Assembly: GCA_018398765.1 (NCBI GenBank)
Contig: JAHBMJ010000124.1
Span: 83,744 to 136,563, forward strand
Reading direction: 5' to 3'
Source of the DNA: Chromera velia
Taxonomy: Eukaryota; Sar; Chromeraceae
DNA: 52,820 bases
Shown here in pieces: positions 31,439 through 42,657 of the stretch (its first letter is position 1; each line of letters starts with the position of its first letter). The notes under the pieces were generated by a model. That model saw nothing but the letters and a program-made list of their open reading frames with translations, searched no databases and was not told where the DNA came from. Both the position numbers and the translations under genes were made by a program.

Positions 31439-34381
31439 CCGCTGCTGCACGAAAATCCAAGAGTTGGCAGATCTTCAGGTTACACAAATGACCCTTTTTC
31501 ATCGGCGCGAATTTCTTTCCTTCAGTGTATTGAGCAGCTCTCACGATGTCATTGACTCGACTGACTCGCCCGGGGCCTGAGGATTATGGAGTCCTTCTTC
31601 AAGCTTTATGTATTCCGCGTTGAATGTGGCTTTCAGTGTGATCTAATCGAGTAGAAACCAGAAATAAACTAAGCAACCTGGTAGCTGGAAAGAAATTGAA
31701 GCAAACCATTCAGAGAGGGGGGACAGAAGGATCGAATGCAGCTGAGAATAAGGCAAGGAACGTGCTGCTTTCGCGATTACAAGTCGATCCTCATGAAACA
31801 TGCAGAGTCATTTGCGCCGGCGATCTTTGTTACTCGATCACTGTGCCTCCTCCTTTATAACCGCGATGATGCGGCGCGATCTTCTTTTCTTGTTCTCTTC
31901 CCATATTCAACGCGCATACCTACGCATACCGCACACAAGCTCATTACACGTGCATTTTAGGGGATTTCGCGGTTAGCATTGCCTCTATGGTTGAGTGATT
32001 GACGATTTCTTGCATGAACGTGGGCTGCTGGGAGCACGGCTTCACACGAGTAGGAAAGCCAACCTTTGATTCATTCATTCAATTGATTATTGCCAAGTTG
32101 CTAACCACGTTGAAGTAATTTAAATTTTTGTTTTATTTTTATTTTTGAAAACATGTTTTTCAAATAATTTTAAAACTATAGCTTTAAAATTTTGAATTGA
32201 AAACTTTTTAAAATCGGGATTAAAGTGCCAGACACTGGCAGACAGTGTTAGTTCAAGTGGATTAAAGTTAAAAATAATTGTGCTTTTTATTAATTTGACT
32301 CAGTTTATGTTTAACCTTTAATGCATGTATATTAGAGTATCATATTTAAAAAAAAAAAAGACTTTAGCTAAGTTAGCTAAGTTAGCTTTAAACTGAGTTT
32401 TCCTCAAAACTTTACCTCGAATGAAAGTTGCTAATCTGGTTTTTTCTAATAACGTACATTGTTTCAGTAATTATACTATAGTGGCACTAAGTATACATGC
32501 ATATATATAGTATTTCTAATAAATTAAAGCTGTCATGGTTCGGTATATCCTAGGGTATATCTCGACAAGGGTCATTCTTAGGGCTATCCTCTAGGCCATC
32601 CTCCTCTCTGCTAGCCTCTCTGTTGAGACAGAACAAGGACTGTAGCTGACTGCACGGTGCCAGTGCATTCTGATACATTTTGGTATTGTACATGCAAGCA
32701 TTCGAGTCTAGGCAGACAGATAGATAAACGAGCTTGCAAGAAAAGGACAATCAAGAGCAGCAGCCACTACATCACTGCATGGCAATCGAGGTACCCGGCA
32801 AGGAAGTCAATCCAGCTTCTCTATCCCGAATCGAGTGCGTGTGCAGCAAGCAATCGAGGTACCCGGCAAGGCAGTCAATGCAGCTTCTCTCGAATCGAGT
32901 GCGTGTGCAGCAAGCAACCCATTTAGGGAACCTGCGCGCACCCTGTCAGTCGATCGAGCTTAATTCGAGCCGTCAATCGACTCGCCCCCTCGGTTCGAAG
33001 CTTTTTCGTTAGATTCAGAAGCGTTAAAAGAAAGACGGTGCATAAGCCCCCACTGGCCGTCGACCTCTCTCACAAAGTTAGTCCCCCCAGCGATCCATCC
33101 ATCACTTGGTTTACTCACGTATGCTCTCATTCATGCACAAGCAAACTTGGATCCGACTCCATGACAGGCGGTGCTTGAATTGAATTATGTGAATGATTGG
33201 CGCACGCAAACGACGACAGGCCACTTCGAAGACAATGCACGCACCCTTTCCCTTCCGCTTCAACGAAGGTCTCCTTTTTCGATATGCCCACAGCATCCCT
33301 ACCCCCCCTCCTCTTAAAAAAATTCCTCCAAGCCAGACAGGCCTATCGATCCCACTGCCTGCAGCCTCTCTCCATCTGTCCTCCAAATCAAAAGATACAG
33401 CTGGATGAACACGCACGTGTCTGAATTAATCCGTGAGGGGGGGTACAGGTCCTGTCAGAAAAGCTGTGATTTTACACGGGCTCCCAAGGGAAAATCTCTA
33501 TTGAATTCGGTCAATAAGAGAAAAGCAGGCGGCGAGAGGCCCGACATGATGCGGACTGAAACGCATGCATTCAGGTCAGTCACCAGCAAGCGAGGAGAAA
33601 ACCAAACGTGCAGACAGACAAATCTGAGAGTCATAAATAAAGGAAAAAACCACACCCTCCCTCAATCCCCTCCCCCCCCCCTGCATTCCCTTCTCTCTCT
33701 AGAATCGGAAGAAAAGAGAGACGCCCAAAACCTCAGCGAGACGATTTGGCCTGCCTCAGATTTGAGCGCTGCCTCCCTCTTGCGATTCCACTTCAACCAA
33801 AAAACAACAGGCAGTAATAAAAGATCAAATACTGCATGGCTGTCACGCACATTGCAAGCCTCCTGAGTAAATTCAGGAGACGGTCAGGAAAGATCTGACC
33901 ACTGTTTCTTCTGTAAAGTCTTCATGGTCATCTAACGGTCTTTCCTCTTCTTCTCGATCCTTCGATCCTTTCTGTATTCTTCCAACCACCAACGCTCGCA
34001 CGCAGGCTTTTGCCTCAATTCTTTCGCGCGATGGTCTTTAGAAACTTATGTACTACTCTCTCCCTCTCTTTCTCTTCCCCTCGCTTCCTGATTTTTTCTC
34101 GAAAGCGATGAGAGAAAAACAAACCTTTAAAATGTTTCAGGCTGATCCTTTCTCGTTTTCAACTACCGCCCGCATTTACTTTCCCCATTCCCTTCCCTAT
34201 CCTTCTCTTCCCTGGCCACTCTCGCCCCTCCCGTGCCGCAGCGCATTTGCGCGTACACGTCAGAAGAGTGATTTATAAAAATTTCCCCCTTTCTTCTTCT
34301 TTTACTCGCTTTCTACCTACAGACTCTCCATCTGATCTGATGCATTGAAAAACACGCTCTCCGCTCCTGTCTAGTATCAGG
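31439..34381. other. Intergenic region; AT-rich block and a short duplication
   Basis: 32095-32545 is strongly AT-rich with runs of A and T and looks like decayed element sequence. A word resembling the hAT-like termini, CTAGGGTATATCT, sits at about 32550, but I found no inverted partner. 32780-32920 holds two copies of a segment of about 70 bp with GCAATCGAGGTACCCGGCAA and CGAGTGCGTGTGCAGCAAGC. No exon chain could be built. Confidence 0.45.
32775..32920. repeat. Two-copy tandem repeat, about 70 bp
   Basis: Direct copies contain AATCGAGGTACCCGGCAAGG and AATCGAGTGCGTGTGCAGCA and differ by small changes (GGAAGTCAATCC against GGCAGTCAATGC, and a 5-bp CCCGA difference). Confidence 0.8.
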
Positions 34382-35855
34382 TCAGTCCTGCTCCTCCATC
34401 TCGTCCATCTGCCTCTCAAAATCTTCGAGGTCCGACGCGCCCTCATCCATCCCTGCGGGGCGATCAACAGCCGCTGCCCCTCCCTGCTCGGCAGACGGCC
34501 ACCTGTGACTCCGTGCACGTCCTGCAGCTGGACGTGGCGGTGCCGCGGGAAGGGTAGACGGAGGAGGAGGCCTGAGAGGGGTAGAGGCCCCGAGGGTCTC
34601 CCACCCAGAGTCGACGCCCGACTGTGCGATTGCGTACGTCCTCCCCCCTGTGCCTTCCTCCATATCGATCGGCCTAGGCACCCTCAGGTGTCTGGGTACA
34701 GTGTCTGCTGTGGCCTCAGAAGAAGGGGGATACACTGGGGGACGGGAGGGACCGGCTGCAGGAAGGACAATCAAGGGGGGCAAGGGGGGAAACACGCGGC
34801 AGGCAGTTATGCATCCTGAATATGTGTGTGTGTNGCGAGTGAGTGAGCGAGAGAGAGAGAGAGAGAGAGAAGAGCCGGCTTTGCTTTGTTTCTGCCATTT
34901 GCAATTATTGCCAGCACACAAATACGAAGCAGCCTCGCACAAAATCAACAATAACAAACTGAAGAGAACCAAAAGAAATTTAAACCTTTCCGTTCTCTCA
35001 CGGTCTACCTAGCTGTCTTTTAATTGTGCCTGTCAACAAACGAACCTGCAGATCCTCTGGGTGGGGGTGAGGAGAAGGAGTCCCTCTGGTACCCTGTTTG
35101 TTCCCATTCTGGTTCGTCCATGCTCTGTCTGGATGGCCGGGCGGGGTTCGGCATCTGTCGTGCTGCAGGACGTACATTGGCAATTCCAAAGGAGATCCCA
35201 CTGAAGTTATTCGCTTGGGGCTTCAGGGACTTGGCAGGAGAGTAATCGTCATTCCCGGCGTCTCCGAGATCCGATGCCCCCCCCCAGCCTTCGGATTGAG
35301 AAGACTTCCCAGGGGCAAATCCGACGTGTCGATTCCTGCCGCCCTGATGCGGCGCTCCGTGGTCCTTCACAGCTGACTTGGTCACAGCTGCACCGTGTGT
35401 GTAGGTGTCTTCTGCTACTCGACTGCCCTGTCGGCTGTTCACGCGATATCTCAGAGAGCTGGCAGCAGCGGGAGGAGCAGGAGGAGGAGAAGGTGTCTGG
35501 CCGGGAGGGAGGCCGAAGATACTTCTGATTCCTCTGGGGCCATAGACTCTGCCGTTTTCCTCTCCTTGATCTGAGTAGCCGTCTCCTTCATCCTCGTAGT
35601 CTCTGTCGGAACTTTCGCGTTCGACCTCCTTCTCCAAATTGGAGAGAGACAAAGACGAGGCTCCCCTGAAACTCCGCATTGATTTGGCCTTCTCGGGGCT
35701 GAAAGTATTCATCTGGTTCTCGTCCCACTCGGGTGGGGGCTCGTTTCCGGATCTTCCTCTGCTTCTCCTCTCTGTGAGGACGCGCTTGGCTACAAAGTCG
35801 CGATGGTGTTTGATGGCGCCCCCGATGGTGTTTTGAGCAGCCAGAGAGAGAGGAG
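34382..35855 (-). other. Receptor exons 30-31: disordered cytoplasmic tail
   Basis: Exons 35855-35046 and 34755-34382 encode about 394 residues, low in hydrophobics and rich in Ser, Pro, Gly, Arg, Glu and Asp. They include an acidic stretch (SSDRDYEDEGDGYSDQGEEN), proline clusters (QTPSPPPAPPAA) and an acidic C-terminus (FERQMDEMEEQD, stop TGA). This is likely an intracellular scaffold or phospho-regulated tail. Exon 30 also stays open to a stop at 35020 if its donor is skipped, which would give a shorter C-terminus. Confidence 0.65.
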
Positions 35856-38498
35856 CTGCAGAGAGAGTTGAAAGGGCGGGGATGGGAGTATGACGAAAGC
35901 TTGAAAAAAACCTGGAGAAACAAGAAAAATATAAGAAAAATGGGCACATTTCGCAAAAAATAACCCGAAAAGGATGAATCCCTGTTGGTAGAGCACGCGG
36001 GCACACACCTGTCTCCCTGCGTTATATCTTCTTTCTCTGCCTTCATGTGTTCCTACTGAGTCAAATCAGATGATCTCAAGCTCGGCATGAATGTGTTCAG
36101 AGAAGTCAACAGAGATTGGAGCAAAGAAAGAAATGAATAAACAAACTTCTACAGCTCTCGACTGACTGCTTGAGTCCTCCCTTCGGATCCAACAGAGTCT
36201 CTTCAGACTTCCCGTGTTCAGAGCTTCGACAGAGATCAACCGAAGCGCGTCCAGGAGCTGTAGGGAAACAGGCAGGCAGGCAGGCGAAAATGAATATTCA
36301 CATGTGAACGCTTGCTTGATGTGCATGCCCCAAAATCTGGATTTTAATGCTCACACACATGCTTTGTTCAGTGACTCGTTGCTCATGCGTTTGTATGTGT
36401 TCTGCTCAACTTTGTTGTGCTAACTTCATGTTCACGTGCTAGGAAGCTTTCTGACTGTACACGACACAGTCAGTGTGTACTGACTGCCTAACTGACTGAA
36501 ATTTGACCGACCTACCATATGTCTATCCATCGCATTGAGGTTCCAGATGAACCTTTCGAGAGAGGCCTCGTCCAGACAGGCCGCGTGGGAGACGTAATCG
36601 TTGAACAATTTGGCGATCGTGATCACCTTCAGCTCCCCGTACCCGGGTCTTCTCATGGCAAAGAACTGACGCACAGCTTGGAAGTAGGCCAGGCAGCAAG
36701 CAGCCATCACGACCAGAAGCACCGCGAAGGTCCAAACCATCATCTCAGTGTCAGGCAGCTGCGCAAAAGGGAGGGAACAAGCAAAGCAACACAGTGAGGT
36801 GAGCCTCAGACCTGGGGGAGATTTGACAGAAAAAATAGTCTGTCGCTTGCAAGACCCTCAACAAACTGCTGTCCCTCCCTCCTCTCTCTCTCTGGGAGAG
36901 AGGGCGGCTTGGAAAGCGAAAGGTGGGGAGCTTCCTCCACTTCGCTTCCTCCACTTCACCTCCCCCCGGCCTCTTTGTGTCCCTGCTTTTCGTTAGGTTT
37001 TTCTCGTACTGCCCCGACTCTTCCCATCTGTATCTGGCTTTACTTGTTGTGCACGTTTTTTCCCTGTGCTCCTCATGTAACTTTTGATTCATTCCAGCCT
37101 AGGTTTCTATCTGCTCAGCTCTCACTAGTTGATAATTGACTGCATGGTTGACTGACTGACTGACTGACTGACTGACTGACTGACTGACTGACTGACGTCC
37201 TCTACTGGCAGCTGCGTCATTGCGTAGAGGCAGATGCAGAGGAGGCCAGAGAGGAGAATCACCTCCAGCCAGTTGTGCATCTTTTGAGGCCCTGCAAATT
37301 TCCATCACAAAGGATGGATGGATGGATGGATGGAAGGAAACACCAGTACGTCATCAGGCATGGAGGCGGCGCACTGCATTCCATTTGTTCAGGAGATGAT
37401 GAAAGAAGAAGGTTGGAACTTCAGGGAGTGAGGAGCAGCAGAGATAAGCATACAGATAGAACACAGGCCAGACGCGCTAATTGAAATGTGTGACTTATTC
37501 AACCAAGCTGTCTGTGACCGTCGGAACGGAAACAGCACATTCCATGAGTACGCAGGAGCTTGCGCAAAGAAAACAGGGGCACGCAGAATCTTTCTCCACT
37601 CAGGTACGAAAACTCAAAACACACACTTGCAGTTTTTTTTTTTCAAAGAAATGTGCTCTGTCTGCCTGAATGACGATACATATGTGTGTCTTCATGCATA
37701 CATGTAACGTGTCCCCCTCCCCCTTAGTTTGTGGCTGACTGACAGGGCCAGTATACACAGAGGAGGATGAGGGAGAAGAGGCAGACGATGAAGAGGAAGG
37801 CCACCTGGAGGTGCTGTTGTCGTGTGACGACTAGACACAGAACCAGCAGGAGACCACGGAAACGGGTGGCAAGCTGGTACCACCTGCAGAGAGAAGCAGT
37901 GACATCGACAGCACCACGGGCAGAAAGAAAATGACTCGTGGCCTAGAACTGCAAATGTGGAATGGCAGTGAGCTGATATTATTTCAGTCAGGGACGAAAA
38001 GGAAACATAAAAGGGAGAAAAACAAGCAGACATGAAAATGGCCAACGAGCCAGCACGTACGCCTGGAGGGAGTGGCAGGCTTTTCTGATTCCTTGGCAGT
38101 AGCCTGCCTGATTGCCTGACTGACCATCTGTCAGGCCTGAATCTGCTGAATGAGACCATGAAGTTGTATCTGATCCTGAAGTCCGGAATGGTGGGATACA
38201 ACCTGCAGGCATGCGCATCGAATGGCAGGGATTATTGATACTTTACAGACATGCATTTGAAGCGTTGTGTAGATACATGGTGATCGTGTCAATAGGCATA
38301 TATCTTCCTTGCTCATGGAATACTGCCGAGCACTGCAGCAGGAAAAACAATAAAACCATTCAGATAAAGACGAAGCACTGAGTGGCTGCGCAGATAGAGC
38401 TCCCGAGAACAGGCACAAGGGCAACTGGAATGTTCAATTTTTCCCTGTCAACCGAACCGAAAAGGCACACAGCCATGCAGCCCATGCATGCAACAAAA

Positions 38499-38530
<32 letters not shown>

Positions 38531-41500
38531 CGGGGTGCCTGCCACACGACGACTGCGCACACAGCCAGCAATGCGACTGCGTAGATGAGGGTGGAGACGA
38601 TGGCCACAGGGAAGAGAGTCCACCTGCATCCAGTCACTCAATAAGGCAGAGGATCGCACACGCACATGGGCACACATACATGCACACATACACATGCACT
38701 CGGTGAACGACGCACAGAGAGTCGCAAAGAGACCGAGGAAGAACGAGAAAAAAGGAAAAAGAAGATTTGAAGAAGAACTGCATGCCCTCTACTTGCGTGT
38801 CTCCATTTTCCTCCCTCTCCCACCTACCAGGTGGTCTCATAGCAGAAAAATGAAGGGTCCGAGACCAGAAAGAATCTCCCGTTGGGATGTTCCTTGCAGA
38901 TGAACAGCTCGAGGGAGGAGTGGGTGACGGAGATGAAGAACGCACTGAAGAGGTATCCGTAGGTGTTCAGGACCATGTTGAAGTCCATCGGCTGGAATTC
39001 TTTCTTAGGTCTTGTGGCTACCTGGTTCTCACCCCCTTCGCCTTCTCCCTGTGCAGCTTGGTCTCCTTCTACGACTGTGCCCTCATCAGCCTCTTGGTGT
39101 TCTTCCTGATGGTGCGCTCTGGGGTGGCGTGTGTGTCTCGTTACCGTGCCTGCACCCATCGTGGCTGTTGCTCTTCTCCTTCTCCTCTCTCTGACGATTG
39201 AGGCGATCAGATGGGAGATGCCGTAGCATGTCGCGAGGATCAACACGACCATTACGGGCAGGAGGATTCGGATGAGGTACTCCGCCATGTAGGGCTCCTC
39301 AGACCAGGCGGTGTCGATGCACTCCAGACGGAGGAAGTCAAAATCTGCAGGCAGGCAGGGAGGAAGAAGAAGACTGGGATCAGTTGATAAAAAAAAAACA
39401 GAAGATGAGAAACCGACCTCAAGCTGACTCGAAGCAGTGGCAGTTTGTCCCAGTTTGCAGCGCTCACTGACATCGGCATGGCTATCCACTCGTGCACAAA
39501 AAATGTGAGAGTGTAAAGCGCATCGAGTGAAAGCGCAAAACAACACTAGAAAACCGGCAGGCATGCCAAAAGACTGACTGAAGAGCAGAACTGAGAGTTC
39601 GTTGAGGGTCCTCCTCATCAGTGACTGTCCCTCTGCAGAGCTGGCGATGGTTTCCGTCTCTGTGACTGAGCCTGATGTGTTTTCAGACTCTGCCGTCTCC
39701 TCGGCATCCTTGCTGCCTGTCGTTGCAAAGTACGGAGTGAACAGCGCTGCCGACTGGAGGAACGTGAGGACCATTCCGCACACCGAGAGGAAGGAAGCGT
39801 AGGAAGCCGCACGACGCCGAGGAGGGCCGTTCAACTTCCAGTAGGCAATCAGGGGAGCTGCAGGGAGGGAGGGGGGGGGGAGGTATCAAGCAGGTGCGAA
39901 CAAATTTGTGTGGCTCTCTCTCTTGGCATGCCACCATCAGAGGTGTGAATTTGGCGATTGACCTTGAACAGCCGAGATAGATTCGATGGCAACACACATT
40001 GATGGCTGTAACGATGCAACGCAAGACACAGTTGCGTGAGGTTGCGTGGATGCACGCATGAGACGAATTGAGAGTCACCCAAAAAAACTCAAGAAGCACA
40101 GACGACCGACCGATGGCCAAAGTCAGGAAGGCAAGGACAGCGAAGATGATCACAGTCCACGTCCTGCCTCCGCAGTCCATGCATTTACCCATCGTCCCAG
40201 ACCAATATCTTTCCCCAGTGCAACGGTCGCAGAAGTGTCTGCAGTATGTGAGAGGAGTGTGCCGCACAAATGTTTACGCAGTGAGCATGTGCTCCGTGCC
40301 CACGGAGTAATTCCGCATCACAAGATTCCAAGAGGACAGAAGCAAAACAGAAAGAAAGAAAGAAAGAAAGAAAGAAAAGAAGAAGGGGATGAGAGAGAAA
40401 CAAATGCAGAACAGACTCAGAGAGAATCCAGAACACAAAGCAAATCCAACCAGACAAATGCACCCGAGCATCAGATCGATGCACTCTGTCTCTCTTACCC
40501 TTCAAAGTCCTCCGCACACTCCCCGCTTTTCCGTTCTCCCGGACATGCTGTTGCAGAAACGCATTCATACACAGACAGAGCTTCAAAGCGTTCTGCGTAG
40601 GTCTCGGAATCGACGGGTGCCGCGTAGTATCTGCAAGGAGAAAAGCAGTCACACAGTGGTTGTTCAGGTTGAAAGGGTGGAAAAAGAGACGACAGAGAGT
40701 AAAGAAGATAATATCTCCACCGGTTCTTGCGATAAGAGAACAGGAATACCACCTCTCCTCTCTCTTCATAATGCATGCTTGCATACTGGAACGTAGAGTC
40801 TCTCAGCAGCTACTGATCAGAGGTTTCTAATCGAGCAACCCGCCCTCGCCCACCCAACCCACCCCACCCCTCCCCACACAGACTGACCCTGCAGCAACCA
40901 GAGGAGGAGAGTCCTTCTGCCCGCTGGGGTTCACGCATCCCTCTCCGCACATCACGCAAATGCCGTCCTTCGGGATGAAGTAGTAGTCTCTCTCGCCTGC
41001 ATGCAGCCTCATAAGGTTCGCATACATGCATGAGATATGGACACATGGTGCATACATACATCGTGATCGTTCTGTTTTTCGGAGACTCCGTTTCTTCCGT
41101 CGAAATACAGACAGAGAGACCGACCCACGGGGTCACACGGCGTGAGTTAGGTCAGGTAGATGAGGAGTCAAACACGACAGATATGAGGGCGAGTAAGGAC
41201 TTTCTCAATACAGGTCGTATCTTTTGAGAAGCATAAACGTGCGACGGATTCGCATTGATCCCAAAATGAGGGACATGACAGAGGAGGGCAATGGCATTGC
41301 AATTTGGTCAGTCAGAAATAGAAGGGATGAGAACGAAACCCGTCTCCGCAGAAAGATAACATAACCAAGTTCACGGTCAAGTTCCGTTATGATGATCAGG
41401 CTGGCGGGCTTGGGCTTTAGAGAAGTGGGTGTGTCTGTCTGTTGAACTGAAAACTGACAGATGCAATCGCGCGTGGCGTTTGCAGATGCTTCGACCGAAG

Positions 41501-42614
41501 TCGTGAAGTTCGTTCCGCACTCCTGCACGCACATAGACGTAAAGAGAAACGATTCAGAGCGAGGATCAAAGCCACGAAGGAGCTCTTTTTCTCTCTCTCT
41601 CACACACACGCACTCACACACACGCACACGCACGCGCGCGCGTTGCAGATATCGTGCTTGTCACCATCCACCAGCATGCACACGAACTCGGACGATCTCT
41701 CGACTGACCAAGCACCCGGTCTGCCCGTACTCTTCCTGGTAGGACCCCACGGAACATCGGAGGCACTCGGAGAGACCCGTGGTGTTACTGAAGTACCCGG
41801 CAGACTGCAGGATAAACAGATGATAAGAAGAATACGCGAATTCAAACATGAGTGCATGACGAAGTACATACACCGAGAGAGAAACCACTGGCATTCCTAA
41901 GTACCTTGTAGAGTGCATTCCCGTGAGACAAACAACTGAATTAAGACGCCCAGTCAAACATACATGCGAAAAACATCAAACTTCTGTTTCTCGTCTCGCT
42001 AGTTGGTCACTGTCTCATCTTGCTGAGTCCGTCTCAGCCTCTGTCTACATCTTGGTGATACAACGAAAACAACGAAGGCGCTCCCCTTTCCCCCCACGCA
42101 GAAGGGGACTCACACAGGCGACGCAAGAAGCGCTTCCCGTTGAAGACTGCGCAGTGCCTGCCGGACACACAGTGCAGGAGCTGCTTCCCGTCTCTGGAGC
42201 GTGTGTTCCTGGGGGGCAGGAGGCACAGCTGCAAGGGGGCGGGAGAGAGAGAGAGAGAGAGAGAGAGAAAGAAAGAAAGAAAGAAAGAAAGAAAGCACGG
42301 TGCGGTGCGGCGGGACGACTGTGCCTTCATCGCTGTAAGCTCACTGAGTGGAGGATAAATTGTCTCATTCGTAGCCGTGCGGCGACAGATCGAAACAACT
42401 CCGCTAGAATAGCAGGTTGCACCGAGAAAAACGGTCAAAATTAGGAACAGTAGACTAGAAACCCTGGGCAACCATCTAGGGCATCCAAAGAGAGAATGAA
42501 ACTAAAGAAAAGAAAAGAAAATCCGCCAAACGTGCTGTGAAAGAAAGAAAGAACCTCACTGACATCGAGCTCTGGGACTCGGAAGCAAACGTTCCCTCAG
42601 GGCACTCCTGACAC

Positions 42615-42657
<43 letters not shown>

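Larger units (their letters stand above)
36167..40238 (-). other. Receptor exons 21-29: multi-pass membrane domain
   Basis: Exons: 40238-40111, 39857-39579, 39344-38828, 38623-38531, 38202-38125, 37883-37744, 37291-37197, 36758-36516 and 36257-36167. Hydrophobic segments lie near residues 840-862, 876-896, 971-996, 1072-1097, 1123-1148, 1188-1198 (weak), 1204-1222, 1232-1249 and 1262-1283. Between the second and third is NFDFLRLEC, a motif I associate with multi-pass GCC2/GCC3 proteins. The loop after the third has five consecutive arginines and then an acidic Gln/Glu-rich run. Between the fifth and sixth is FSRFRPDRWWYQLATRFR, also typical of that module. The exact number of spans needs a topology prediction. 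Confidence 0.75.

Noticed and set aside
32540-32570. CTAGGGTATATCT resembling a hAT-like terminus
   Set aside because: No inverted partner and no duplicated octamer were found on either side.
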